A stretch of DNA of 64,000 nucleotides from positions 1,614,968 through 1,678,967 of the forward strand of contig NZ_DF968182.1 of assembly GCF_001192835.1 (NCBI RefSeq), read 5' to 3'. Made by a program: the position numbers and the translations under genes. The notes below the pieces were generated by a model. It searched no databases. It was not told where the DNA came from and saw only the letters and a list, made by a program, of their open reading frames with translations. Below, in pieces: positions 47,372 to 55,962 of this stretch (position 1 is the first letter of the stretch; the number at the start of each line of letters is the position of its first letter). Source of the DNA: Lentimicrobium saccharophilum (GTDB taxonomy: Bacteria; Bacteroidota; Bacteroidia; Bacteroidales; Lentimicrobiaceae).

Positions 47372-47379
47372 CAAAAATA
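47372..47379 (-). promoter_or_regulatory. Candidate -7 box (TATTTTTG) for tsaE
   Basis: The plus strand reads CAAAAATA, a minus TATTTTTG that fits TAnnTTTG, 17 bases before the tsaE ATG at 47355. It suggests tsaE can be transcribed independently of porX. Confidence 0.4.
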
Positions 47380-47455
47380 AGAAGAACTGCCTCAAGCCGG
47401 GCTGATTAAAGCCGTGGAAGCACACTCTTTTTTATCAAAGCACCGGTTTACCTCC

Positions 47456-49009
47456 CTATTTTGCTTTCAGGGTCACAAAGGGTATCATCATTTCCTCCAT
47501 CGAGATCCCGCCATGCTGGAAGGTATTCCGGTAGTAGTTTACATAATAATTGAAGTTATTGGGATAGGCAAAGAAATCGGCATTCCTGCAGAAAACATAA
47601 TTAGAGCTGACGTTTGTCCGCGGAAGGTAAATATCCGCAGGATTTTTCACTTCAAATACCTCTTTGCGGTTATAACTAAGGCTGCGTCCGGTTTTGTAGC
47701 GCAGGTTTGTATTGGTCGCCTTGTCGCCCACAATTTTTACAGGGGCATCCACCTTTACCGAGCCGTGATCGGTAGTAATCACCAGGGGGATCTTCTTTTC
47801 GGCCAGAAAACGGATGATGTCGTAAAGCGGGGAGTGTTCGAACCACGAAACCGTAATGGAACGATATGCGGCCTCATCGTCAGCCAGTTCTCGGATCACT
47901 TCCATCTCGGTGCGGGCGTGCGAAAGCATATCCACAAAATTATAGACAATTGCATTCAACTTGTTGCCTGTAAGGTTCGGGAGCGTTTCTACCAGTTTAC
48001 GCCCGGCGGAGAGGTTCAGTATCTTGTGGTACGAATACCTGACATCCTTTCCATAGCGCTTCAGTTGCTCGCCCAGCAGTTCACCTTCAAATTGATTCTT
48101 GGTGCCTTCATCGTCTTCGTTTACCCAGTAGCGGGGATATTTCTTTTCGATCTCAGTGGGGAGAAGCCCGGCAAACAGGGCATTCCTTGCATATTGCGTG
48201 GTGGTGGGAAGTATGCTGTAATAAATCTCATCGCGCTCAACCCGGTAAAGTTCACTGATGATCGGCTGAAGGATCTTCCACTGATCATAGCGAAGGTTAT
48301 CGATCAGAATGAAGAACAGCGAAGAGGTTTCATCCAGCAGGGGAATCAGTTTGTCACGGATCAGTGTATGCGACATCACAGGGCGGTCGGGGTTCTTACC
48401 GTTCACCCAATCGGTATAGTTATTCTCGACAAAGCGGCTGAATACCTGACCGGCCTCTTCCTTCTGCATTTTTAGCACATCCATTATGCCGCTGTCGTTC
48501 GACTGCCCCAGCTCAAGTTCCCAGTAAACCAGTTTGCGGTAAACCTCCGGCCATTCACTATGGGTTAAGCGGTTACTTATCTCCATACCGATATTCCGGA
48601 ACTGTTGCTGATAGCTGAAAGTAGTCTTCTCGCTGATAAGCTTCTTGTTTTCAAGGTTCTTTTTAAGACTTAGCAGTATCTGCTTGGGATTCACCGGCTT
48701 GATAAGATAATCGGATATTTTGGAGCCTATGGCATCTTCCATGATCGTCTCTTCTTCACTCTTGGTGATCATGACTACCGGAAGGTCGGGAAACAGGTTT
48801 TTTACCCGGATCAGAGTCTCAATCCCGGAAAGGCCCGGCATCTGCTCATCCAGAAAAACAATATCAAATGGCCTGGTTTTTAATATTTCAATTGCTTCCA
48901 CGCCATTGTTTGAGGTAAACACTTCATAACCCTTATCCCTGAGGAACATGATGTGTGGTTTCAGCAGGTCGATCTCGTCGTCGGCCCAGAGTATTGTTAC
49001 ATTTTCCAT
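47456..49009 (-). CDS. porX: PorX: response regulator with PglZ-type phosphatase domain, T9SS regulator
   Basis: 517 residues. Residues 1-120 are a receiver domain with acidic pocket D10-D11, phospho-acceptor D54 (FDIVFLDEQMPG), the Thr in VVMITKSEEE and the Lys in DYLIKPVNP. A helical linker follows. Residues ~200-517 are a PglZ/alkaline-phosphatase-like domain: FFILIDNLRYDQWKIL (metal Asp), PTTTQYARNALFAGLLP (nucleophile Thr region), NFVDMLSHAR, LVITTDHGSVKV (metal Asp-His). PorX pairs with the kinase PorY and with SigP to control T9SS genes in Porphyromonas, and its enzymatic domain hydrolyses oligonucleotides. Here porX is close to at least ten T9SS cargo genes. No porY is in the window. 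A minus-strand TATCTTTG box lies at 49160-49153. Confidence 0.96.
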   Translation of the reverse strand: MENVTILWADDEIDLLKPHIMFLRDKGYEVFTSNNGVEAIEILKTRPFDIVFLDEQMPGLSGIETLIRVKNLFPDLPVVMITKSEEETIMEDAIGSKISDYLIKPVNPKQILLSLKKNLENKKLISEKTTFSYQQQFRNIGMEISNRLTHSEWPEVYRKLVYWELELGQSNDSGIMDVLKMQKEEAGQVFSRFVENNYTDWVNGKNPDRPVMSHTLIRDKLIPLLDETSSLFFILIDNLRYDQWKILQPIISELYRVERDEIYYSILPTTTQYARNALFAGLLPTEIEKKYPRYWVNEDDEGTKNQFEGELLGEQLKRYGKDVRYSYHKILNLSAGRKLVETLPNLTGNKLNAIVYNFVDMLSHARTEMEVIRELADDEAAYRSITVSWFEHSPLYDIIRFLAEKKIPLVITTDHGSVKVDAPVKIVGDKATNTNLRYKTGRSLSYNRKEVFEVKNPADIYLPRTNVSSNYVFCRNADFFAYPNNFNYYVNYYRNTFQHGGISMEEMMIPFVTLKAK

Positions 49010-49060
49010 ACTAAATCAAGTGAAGGAGTTCGTTTATGCCTGAAGGGGAAATAAATTCCG

Positions 49061-49068
49061 TAATTTTG
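49061..49068 (+). promoter_or_regulatory. Candidate -7 box (TAATTTTG) for the HD-hydrolase gene
   Basis: TAATTTTG fits TAnnTTTG, about 100 nt before the GTG start at 49170. The porX box lies downstream on the other strand, so the two transcripts would overlap at their 5' ends. Confidence 0.35.
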
Positions 49069-49152
49069 TATCATCCGGAACAGATACAGGAATAATGCCG
49101 GAATCCGGTTTTTAGTATCCGGGGCGCAACAAATTAACAATTTTTGCAATTA

Positions 49153-49160
49153 CAAAGATA
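49153..49160 (-). promoter_or_regulatory. Candidate -7 box (TATCTTTG) for porX
   Basis: The minus strand reads TATCTTTG (plus CAAAGATA), matching TAnnTTTG, ~145 nt before the porX ATG at 49009, with no other good candidate nearer. Confidence 0.35.
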
Positions 49161-49169
49161 GGCCAAAAC

Positions 49170-50420
49170 GTGAACCAGGCTGCCCGCAACAAGAGAAAAA
49201 TCGTGAATGATCCGGTGCACGGTTTCGTAACAATATGCTCCGAGTTGTTATTTGATCTGATTGAACATCCTGTTTTTCAGCGCTTAAGAAGGATCAGGCA
49301 GCTCGGGATGACTTCCTACGTTTATCCGGGCGCCCTGCACACCCGCTTTCATCATGCCATTGGCGCCATGCACCTGATGCAGGAAACCATCGATACCCTC
49401 AGGCTCAAAGGATTTGAAATCACACGTGAAGAAGCAGAAGCCACCCTGGCAGCCATACTACTTCATGATATCGGTCACGGACCGTATTCACATGCACTTG
49501 AGCACAGCATTGTGTCGGGCATGGGCCATGAAGAACTGTCGCTGTTGCTGATGCACAGGCTTAACAGGGAGTTTCAGGGCCGGCTCGGCATGGCCATTGA
49601 GGTATTTACCAACAATTACCCCAAACACTTCCTGCACCAGCTGGTATCAAGTCAACTCGACATGGACCGCCTCGATTACCTCAAACGCGACAGTTTTTAT
49701 ACGGGTGTTTCGGAAGGGGTAATCAACACTGACCGCATCATCAAGATGCTTACCGTGCACAACGATGAACTGATGATAGAGGACAAAGGCATCTATTCCA
49801 TCGAAAAGTTCATCGTTGCCCGCAGGCTGATGTACTGGCAGGTCTATTATCATAAAACTGTTGTATCGGCCGAGAATATGCTGATAAATCTTCTGAAACG
49901 TGCCAAATTTCTTGCCGAATCGGGCGAAAAAATCTTTTCCACCCCTGCGCTGGAGCTGTTCCTGCAACACCGGTTCAGCCGCGAAGACTTTGCAGTTGAT
50001 GAAAACCTGGTGGAGAAATTCGCCCTGCTCGACGATTATGATATCTTTTCAGCCATCAAGGTGTGGATGGAACACTCCGATTTTCTGCTGTCCATGCTCA
50101 GCCGTTCATTGGTAAACCGTCAACTTTTCCGGGCCGAATTCAGCGATCATCCAATGAATGAAGTCCGGGTCGGAGCTTTACGAAACGCCATACAGCGCAA
50201 ATGGCCGCAGGCAGGTCCAGGAGCTGAAGCTTATCTGCTTACTACAGGCACCATCACCAACAACGCGTATATACCCGAGCACGACAAAATCTACCTGCTT
50301 TACCGCGATGGCAAGGTGAGCGATATCGCCGAAGCCTCAGATCAGTTAAACATTTCTGTACTTACCAGCGCCGTGTCAAAGCATTTTATTATCTATCCGA
50401 AAACCATCCCTGAATTTTGA
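49170..50420 (+). CDS. HD-domain hydrolase (SAMHD1/YwfO-like)
   Basis: 416 residues from a GTG start. HD metal motifs are visible: HTRFHHAIGAMHLM (His62), LLHDIGHGPYSHALEH (H99-D100), and the downstream Asp in SQLDMDRLDYLKRDSFYTGV. The opening NDPVHGFVTI and QRLRRIRQLGMTSYVYPGA is characteristic of SAMHD1/YwfO-like (d)NTP hydrolases. It probably splits a deoxynucleoside triphosphate or another phosphate substrate; no regulatory SAM or DHH domain is present. It lies 143 bp before lpxD on the same strand and diverges from porX. Confidence 0.88.
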   Translation: MNQAARNKRKIVNDPVHGFVTICSELLFDLIEHPVFQRLRRIRQLGMTSYVYPGALHTRFHHAIGAMHLMQETIDTLRLKGFEITREEAEATLAAILLHDIGHGPYSHALEHSIVSGMGHEELSLLLMHRLNREFQGRLGMAIEVFTNNYPKHFLHQLVSSQLDMDRLDYLKRDSFYTGVSEGVINTDRIIKMLTVHNDELMIEDKGIYSIEKFIVARRLMYWQVYYHKTVVSAENMLINLLKRAKFLAESGEKIFSTPALELFLQHRFSREDFAVDENLVEKFALLDDYDIFSAIKVWMEHSDFLLSMLSRSLVNRQLFRAEFSDHPMNEVRVGALRNAIQRKWPQAGPGAEAYLLTTGTITNNAYIPEHDKIYLLYRDGKVSDIAEASDQLNISVLTSAVSKHFIIYPKTIPEF

Positions 50421-50563
50421 TGTTTATTCTGTCCGGTTTATCGCGATATTTTAATAACTTGCGTGGCTTTTTAAAAAAGGTGCATTTTTGAATATCTGCC
50501 TGTAAAACAATTTTTTAACTCAAATTGCAAGTGCCCATTGAACGCTTGCATAAATCCGGATAA

Positions 50564-51592
50564 ATGAAGTTTACTGTCCAAGAAATTGCCGACCTGATCA
50601 AGGGAACTGTTGATGGTGACCCGAAAACAGAAATCCACAAACTTTCGAAAATCGAGCAGGGTGAACCCGGGTCAATTTCCTTTCTGGGAAATCCCAAATA
50701 CACACATTACATTTACCAGACCAGGGCTTCTGCTGTTATTGTCAACCACGATTTTGAGCCTGAACAAACAATAAACTGCTCCCTTATACGGGTCGAAAAT
50801 GCCTACAATGCATTTGCCATGATGCTGGAAGCATACAATAACCTGAACCGGGAAAAATCAGGCATCTCAAAATATGCAGCCATTGCAGAGAACGCTGAGA
50901 CGGGGGACAACTGCTTTATCGGAGATTTCGTGAGCGTTGGCGAACACGTGAAAATCGGAAGCAACGTTAAGATTTATTCCAATACCAGCATCGGCGACAA
51001 TGTGGTAATCGGCGACAATACCATCCTGAATGCCGGGGTGAAGATATACAATGATTGTCATATCGGAAATAACTGTACCCTGCATTCAGGGGTCGTAATC
51101 GGCGCCGACGGATTTGGTTTTGCGCCGCAAAGCGATAATCATTATGCAAAAGTGGCACAGATCGGGAACGTAATCCTTGAGGATAATGTGGAAATAGGTG
51201 CAAATACCACCATCGACAGGGCGACACTGGGCTCGACAATTATCCGTAAAGGAGTAAAACTGGACAACCTGATTCAGATAGCCCACAATGTGGAAATTGG
51301 CGAAAACACTGTGATTGCTGCACAAACCGGGATTGCCGGCTCCACCCGCATCGGCAGAAACTGTATGATAGCCGGTCAGGTCGGTATCATCGGCCACCTG
51401 GAGATTGGAAATAATGTAAAAATCGCGGCGCAATCCGGAATTTCCACCAACGTTCCTGACGGAGCAATAGTAATGGGCAGTCCGGCTTTCGAAATTTCTA
51501 ACTACCGGAAAGCCTACGTTTACTTCAGGAGCCTTCCGAAACTGGCCGACCGTATTTCTGTCCTTGAGAAGAAATTTAAGGGGGAACAATAG
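50564..51592 (+). CDS. lpxD: UDP-3-O-acylglucosamine N-acyltransferase
   Basis: 342 residues, normal length. It adds the second 3-hydroxyacyl chain in lipid A synthesis. The N-terminal uridine-binding domain (~1-100: [38 protein letters not shown]) is followed by a left-handed beta-helix of hexapeptides ([19 protein letters not shown] ...) and a C-terminal helix. The conserved stretch [29 protein letters not shown] and the catalytic His in [12 protein letters not shown] are intact. It starts the lpxD / lpxC-fabZ / lpxA series; 93 bp separate it from lpxC-fabZ. Confidence 0.95.
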   Translation: MKFTVQEIADLIKGTVDGDPKTEIHKLSKIEQGEPGSISFLGNPKYTHYIYQTRASAVIVNHDFEPEQTINCSLIRVENAYNAFAMMLEAYNNLNREKSGISKYAAIAENAETGDNCFIGDFVSVGEHVKIGSNVKIYSNTSIGDNVVIGDNTILNAGVKIYNDCHIGNNCTLHSGVVIGADGFGFAPQSDNHYAKVAQIGNVILEDNVEIGANTTIDRATLGSTIIRKGVKLDNLIQIAHNVEIGENTVIAAQTGIAGSTRIGRNCMIAGQVGIIGHLEIGNNVKIAAQSGISTNVPDGAIVMGSPAFEISNYRKAYVYFRSLPKLADRISVLEKKFKGEQ

Positions 51593-51669
51593 CTTTATCA
51601 GCTAAGCTTTAGATTTATTATATTGTTTTTCAGCGCATTAAATATACGCTGATCAAATGAAAAATGTAG

Positions 51670-51677
51670 TAACTTTG
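51670..51677 (+). promoter_or_regulatory. Candidate -7 box (TAACTTTG) just before lpxC-fabZ
   Basis: TAACTTTG fits TAnnTTTG and ends 8 bases before the ATG at 51686, so a transcript from it would start at or next to the start codon. Confidence 0.4.
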
Positions 51678-51685
51678 CCAGCCCT

Positions 51686-53086
51686 ATGTCAGAAAAACAG
51701 AAAACCCTAAAAGAGGCTGTGACCATCTCAGGAGCAGGCCTTCATACAGGCAGGGAAGTCAACCTGACCTTCAGACCAGCCCCGGAAAATCACGGATTCA
51801 AATTTCGCCGTACCGATCTGCCCGGCCAACCGGTAATCGATGCCGATGCCGACCTGGTAACCGATACTTCCCGCGGCACAACCATTGAGCATAACGGAGT
51901 CAGAGTCAGCACGATCGAGCATGCTCTTGCTGCACTCACCGGTATGGACCTTGACAATATCCTGATAGATCTTGACTGCCCCGAAACCCCCATCCTGGAC
52001 GGGAGTTCAAAATTTTACATTGAGGGCATCAAAAAAGCCGGGGTTGTTGAGCAGAACGCAGAAAGGCAGTATTTCAGGATCAATGAGGTGCTAAGGTATT
52101 CAGATCCTGAGAAAAAAACTGAACTACTCATCCTTCCCGATGACACATATAAGGTGTCCGTAATGATTGACTACGACACCAAAGTACTTGGCACACAAAA
52201 CGCCCATCTCAGCCACCTGAATGATTTCGCCGAAGAAATCAGCCCGTGCCGGACATTTGTCTTTCTGCACGAACTTGAATTGCTGATCCAGAACAACCTG
52301 ATCAAAGGGGGCGACCTCAGCAACGCCATTGTGTTTGTTAACCGCCTCATCAGTCAGGAGGAGCTTGACCGCCTGGCAAAATTCTTCAACAAACCTCGCG
52401 TAGAGGTTTTAAAAGAAGGCATACTCAACAACCTGGAACTTTATTTCAACAATGAACCGGCCAGGCATAAATTGCTGGACGTTGTCGGTGACCTTTCCCT
52501 GGTAGGAACCCGCATCAAGGGACATGTGATTGCAAGCAGGCCCGGCCACCTGGCCAATACGCACTTTGCCCGCATCATCAAACAGCACATCAAGCACGAA
52601 ACCTCGCAACCGCAGCAGCCAAAGTTTGACCCTGGCAAACCGCCGTTGTACGACATCAACGACATCAAGCGGTTGCTGCCCCACAGGCCTCCGTTTTTGC
52701 TGGTCGATAAAATACTCGAGATGAGCGACCATGATGTCACCGGACTGAAAAATGTAACCATGAATGAAGGCTTCTTCGTCGGGCACTTCCCTGATGAACC
52801 GGTTATGCCCGGCGTGCTGATCATTGAAGCCATGGCTCAGGCAGGGGGGATTTTTGTACTTAGCTCATTTCCGGATCCGGAGAATTATATTACCTATTTC
52901 ATGAAAATAGACAATGTGCGTTTCAGGCAGAAAGTAGTTCCGGGCGACACCCTGATCTTCCACCTCGAACTGATGTCGCCTTTCCGCAGAGGGATCAGCC
53001 ACATGCGCGGGGTTGCCTATGTCGGGAATAAAATTGTTGCCGAAGCTGAGCTGATGGCCCAAATCACTAAAAAAACCGTATCCTGA
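51686..53086 (+). CDS. lpxC-fabZ: Bifunctional LpxC-FabZ fusion
   Basis: 466 residues. Residues ~1-300 are LpxC, the zinc deacetylase of UDP-3-O-acyl-GlcNAc, the committed lipid A step: TISGAGLHTGREVNLTFRP, the zinc His in VSTIEHALAAL, TPILDGSSKFYIEGI, SPCRTFVF, and RHKLLDVVGDLSLVGTRIKG (second His and Asp). Residues ~315-466 are FabZ, 3-hydroxyacyl-ACP dehydratase: LLPHRPPFLLVDKILEM (active-site His), GFFVGHFPDEPVMPGVLIIEAMAQAGG (catalytic Glu). This fusion is characteristic of Bacteroidota and some relatives, linking lipid A and fatty acid synthesis, which share the 3-hydroxyacyl-ACP pool. lpxA starts one base after the stop. Confidence 0.96.
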   Translation: MSEKQKTLKEAVTISGAGLHTGREVNLTFRPAPENHGFKFRRTDLPGQPVIDADADLVTDTSRGTTIEHNGVRVSTIEHALAALTGMDLDNILIDLDCPETPILDGSSKFYIEGIKKAGVVEQNAERQYFRINEVLRYSDPEKKTELLILPDDTYKVSVMIDYDTKVLGTQNAHLSHLNDFAEEISPCRTFVFLHELELLIQNNLIKGGDLSNAIVFVNRLISQEELDRLAKFFNKPRVEVLKEGILNNLELYFNNEPARHKLLDVVGDLSLVGTRIKGHVIASRPGHLANTHFARIIKQHIKHETSQPQQPKFDPGKPPLYDINDIKRLLPHRPPFLLVDKILEMSDHDVTGLKNVTMNEGFFVGHFPDEPVMPGVLIIEAMAQAGGIFVLSSFPDPENYITYFMKIDNVRFRQKVVPGDTLIFHLELMSPFRRGISHMRGVAYVGNKIVAEAELMAQITKKTVS

Positions 53087-53087
53087 T

Positions 53088-53873
53088 ATGAATCAACCTT
53101 TAGCATACGTCCACCCCCAGGCTAAAGTTGCCAAAAATGCCGTAATTGAGCCCTTTGTCAATATCGAAAAAAACGTTGAAATAGGTGAAGGCACGTGGAT
53201 TGGATCCAATGTCACTATTATGGAAGGTGCACGCATTGGGAAGAATTGCAAAATATTCCCGGGTGCCGTTATTTCCGCTATTCCACAGGACCTTAAATTC
53301 GACGGGGAAGATACCATTGTCAGGATAGGTGACAATACCGTTATCCGCGAGTTTGTCACCATCAACCGCGGCACCAAGGCCAATTGGGAAACTGTAGTTG
53401 GCAACAACTGCCTGTTGATGGCCTATGTGCATGTAGCACACGACTGCATTGTGGGCAACAATGTAATTCTTGCCAACGCAGCCACCCTGGCCGGACATAT
53501 CACCATTGACGATTATGCCATTATCGGCGGATTGAGTGCTGTGCATCAGTTCGTCAATATCGGCGCCCATGTGATGATTTCAGGTGGCTCGCTTGTCCGT
53601 AAAGATGTTCCGCCATTTACAAAGGCGGCCCGCGAACCTCTTTCTTATGTCGGAATCAATTCAATCGGTCTTCGTCGCAGGGGGTTTTCCGCGGAAAAAA
53701 TCAATGAGATTCAGGATATCTACCGTTACATTTACCTGCGCGGCAACAATGTAAGCCAGGCTTTGGAATACATTGAAGCAAATCTGCCTGCCACTTCCGA
53801 ACGCGATGAAATCATCTCTTTCATCTCCAGATCAAGCAGGGGAATTATGAAAGGTTATGCCAAACAGGCATAA
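53088..53873 (+). CDS. lpxA: UDP-N-acetylglucosamine O-acyltransferase
   Basis: 261 residues (E. coli 262). First lipid A enzyme; it transfers 3-hydroxyacyl from ACP to the 3-OH of UDP-GlcNAc. The N-terminal left-handed beta-helix has hexapeptides (KVAKNAVIEPFVNI, VEIGEGTWIGSNVTIMEGARIG). The catalytic His lies in AYVHVAHDCIVGNNV, and GGLSAVHQFVNIG and RDVPP-type KDVPPFTKAAREP loops are intact. A C-terminal helical domain follows. One-base gap to lpxC-fabZ, so co-translated. Confidence 0.95.
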   Translation: MNQPLAYVHPQAKVAKNAVIEPFVNIEKNVEIGEGTWIGSNVTIMEGARIGKNCKIFPGAVISAIPQDLKFDGEDTIVRIGDNTVIREFVTINRGTKANWETVVGNNCLLMAYVHVAHDCIVGNNVILANAATLAGHITIDDYAIIGGLSAVHQFVNIGAHVMISGGSLVRKDVPPFTKAAREPLSYVGINSIGLRRRGFSAEKINEIQDIYRYIYLRGNNVSQALEYIEANLPATSERDEIISFISRSSRGIMKGYAKQA

Positions 53874-53951
53874 GTTTACTGAAGCGACTTCCGGCAAAAT
53901 TCCTGATTCCGGCTCTTTGCCTTTAATAACTATGAATGCCCTTTTCGCACC

Positions 53952-54611
53952 ATGCTGAACATTACGCTCGAAAACGCCGGTAAGCAATATAACCATACCT
54001 GGATCTTTTCAGATCTCAACGCCACGCTCGCTTCAGGGCAACCGACGGCTATTCTGGGGGCCAACGGTTCCGGAAAATCCACTTTACTCCAGATGATTGC
54101 CTCAGCAATAATGCCCAGCAGTGGCACAGTCAGCTATTCCCTTAATGGCAACATCATCAGGGCTGAACAAGCCTTCAGGCTGATGTCGATTGCTGCGCCT
54201 TATATGGAACTGATCGAGGATTTTACCCTTACCGAAATGATCTGTTTCCACCGCAGGCTTAAACCCCTGATGCGAAACATGACAACTGCTGAATTGATCA
54301 GGATAATGCAACTGGAAGAAAACGCAGGCAAGCCCATCCGTTACTTTTCGTCGGGAATGAAGCAGCGGGTAAAACTTGCCCTGGCTATCATGAGCGATAC
54401 ACCGGCGCTGCTGCTCGACGAACCGGTATCAAACCTCGATCAGAAAGCAGTTGAGTGGTTCCGCGGACTTATCGGTTCATTCGGAGGTGAGCGTTTAATT
54501 GTAATCAGTTCGAATTCTGTTGCTTCAGAACATGATTTCTGCACCAATACAATCAGGATGGAGGATTACAAAAGCCGGGCGCACGCGGAACCTGCTCCAA
54601 TGTTCCTTTGA
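53952..54611 (+). CDS. ABC transporter ATP-binding protein
   Basis: 219 residues, a single nucleotide-binding domain: Walker A GANGSGKST (36-44), signature-like YFSSGMKQRVKLALAIM, Walker B ALLLDEPVSNLD and the H-loop region replaced by VISSNSVASEH. The ABC signature is FSSGM rather than LSGGQ, a variant seen in short export-type ATPases such as CcmA-like and ABC-2 types. No membrane subunit gene is adjacent, so its partner must be elsewhere. It lies 78 bp after lpxA on the same strand. The substrate is unknown. Confidence 0.88.
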   Translation: MLNITLENAGKQYNHTWIFSDLNATLASGQPTAILGANGSGKSTLLQMIASAIMPSSGTVSYSLNGNIIRAEQAFRLMSIAAPYMELIEDFTLTEMICFHRRLKPLMRNMTTAELIRIMQLEENAGKPIRYFSSGMKQRVKLALAIMSDTPALLLDEPVSNLDQKAVEWFRGLIGSFGGERLIVISSNSVASEHDFCTNTIRMEDYKSRAHAEPAPMFL

Positions 54612-55325
54612 AGCAACACCTCCCGTTTCCCCGGGCAAATCCTTATTTGATGTGCTGGATATATTATGGAGGCTTTGGCAATTAAAAGAAGCCACCAAAG
54701 CGCGGAAGCACAATCCCGATAGCCATCGGGACACACAAAAGAATTTATCACAGTTTATACAAAACCTGAAATACTGAATAGCTGATTGCAGTTACTGCAC
54801 CATATTATAAAGAAACCGGACCCGGCTTGCAAGTAAACGCTTTTATGATTTGCTTCAATCATAAAATATAGTATCGGAAAAAGGAAGAATATAAATCACA
54901 TTTTCAGGCTAAAATTTCAAAAGCAAAAATTAATCCTGTTATCAGCATGAATAATGACCGAATGTACTATTTGAGAATGAAGCTATCTGTGAGATAAATT
55001 CAAGTAAAAAATCAGATTTATCATATTGTTATACAGTCAATTACATCAAATTATGGTGGTCTGAATCTGATCGGCATTAGTTTTGAGAATATTTGCAGGG
55101 GTATACTCAAGTTAGTCATCAAACTTTTTATAAGAATCCTGGATCTCTTTTCCTGCAATAAATCAGTGCTTCCGTGCTTCTGTGGCAAAAAAATAAACAG
55201 CACATCAAATAATGAATTACCCGTTTTCCCTTCCCCTGATCCCAAATTGTATGAAAACAGTTTGGGAAAACTGTTATAAAAAACATTACCTTTGCGCACG
55301 AAAAAAAAATTAAGTATCAGATTTT
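54612..55325. other. Intergenic region bounded by an inverted repeat
   Basis: No gene is supported in these 714 bases. GCCACCAAAGCGCGGAAGCAC (54691-54711; 21 bp by position) is repeated in inverted orientation at 55166-55186 with 3 mismatches, about 450 bp apart. A TCCCGAT-agcc-ATCGGGA palindrome (54714-54731) adjoins the left arm and resembles that at 28651 and 30556. The right end holds the efp promoter (55287). The sequence between is AT-rich with no coding signal. Low-level 86-codon and similar frames that overlap the ABC gene end are not convincing. Confidence 0.6.
55261..55294 (+). promoter_or_regulatory. Candidate efp promoter (-33 TTTG, -7 TACCTTTG)
   Basis: TTTG (55261-55264), 22 bases, then TACCTTTG (55287-55294), the best two-part match to the Bacteroidota consensus TTTG/TAnnTTTG in the window. 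It lies 32 nt before the efp ATG at 55326. Confidence 0.5.
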
Positions 55326-55892
55326 ATGGCAACTACCGCTGACTTTAAGAATGGCTTATGCATCGAATTTAATGGTGAATTATACTCTCTTGTAGAATTT
55401 CAGCATGTAAAACCCGGCAAAGGGGCTGCATTTGTCCGCACCAAACTGAGAAACCTTAAAACCGGAAAAGTAATCCCCAACACTTTCAGTGCAGGGGTTA
55501 AGATTGATGTAGCCCGTGTTGAACGCAGGCCTTATCAGTTCCTCTACAAGGATGACTCAGGGTATAACTTTATGCACAATGAAACATTTGAACAGGTTTC
55601 CATTGAAGAAGCCCTGATCAGCGCTCCACAGTTTCTGAAGGAAGGGCAATCGGTTGAGATCATGTTTCACGCCGAAACTGAAACTCCGCTCAGCTGTGAT
55701 CTCCCCCCGTTTGTTGAACTGACCGTAACCTACACTGAACCCGGATTGCGCGGCGACACAGCCACCAATACCCTGAAGCAGGCAACCGTTGATACCGGTG
55801 CTGTTGTCAATGTTCCTCTCTTCATCAACGAGGGAGAGCGCATAAAGGTCGATACCCGCACAGGCGACTATTCTGAGAGGGTTAAATCATAA
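55326..55892 (+). CDS. efp: Elongation factor P
   Basis: 188 residues, the normal three-beta-domain EF-P. It relieves ribosome stalling at polyproline. The modification-site loop reads [21 protein letters not shown] with Lys32 at the tip (PGK32GAA). The signature region [20 protein letters not shown] is intact, and the C-terminal [33 protein letters not shown] is typical. Lys at the tip fits an unmodified or EpmA-type Lys; the window has no epmA or earP. A strong terminator follows at 55911. Confidence 0.97.
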   Translation: MATTADFKNGLCIEFNGELYSLVEFQHVKPGKGAAFVRTKLRNLKTGKVIPNTFSAGVKIDVARVERRPYQFLYKDDSGYNFMHNETFEQVSIEEALISAPQFLKEGQSVEIMFHAETETPLSCDLPPFVELTVTYTEPGLRGDTATNTLKQATVDTGAVVNVPLFINEGERIKVDTRTGDYSERVKS

Positions 55893-55910
55893 ACATCAGA
55901 AGAATTGAGG

Positions 55911-55941
55911 AACCGGGCAATCAAACAAGCCCGGTTTTTTT
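55911..55941 (+). terminator. Intrinsic terminator between efp and lpxD2
   Basis: AACCGGGC (55911-55918), a 10-nt loop, GCCCGGTT (55929-55936), then a T run to 55941: perfect 8-bp stem. It ends only 22 bases before the next ATG, so lpxD2 must have a very near promoter or rely on readthrough. Confidence 0.85.
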
Positions 55942-55962
55942 ACAAAAGCCAATAGCAAAACA

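Noticed and set aside
54520-54777. 86-codon plus frame at the end of the ABC gene
   Set aside because: It overlaps the Walker B/C-terminal part of a sure gene in another frame and runs into the repeat arm.
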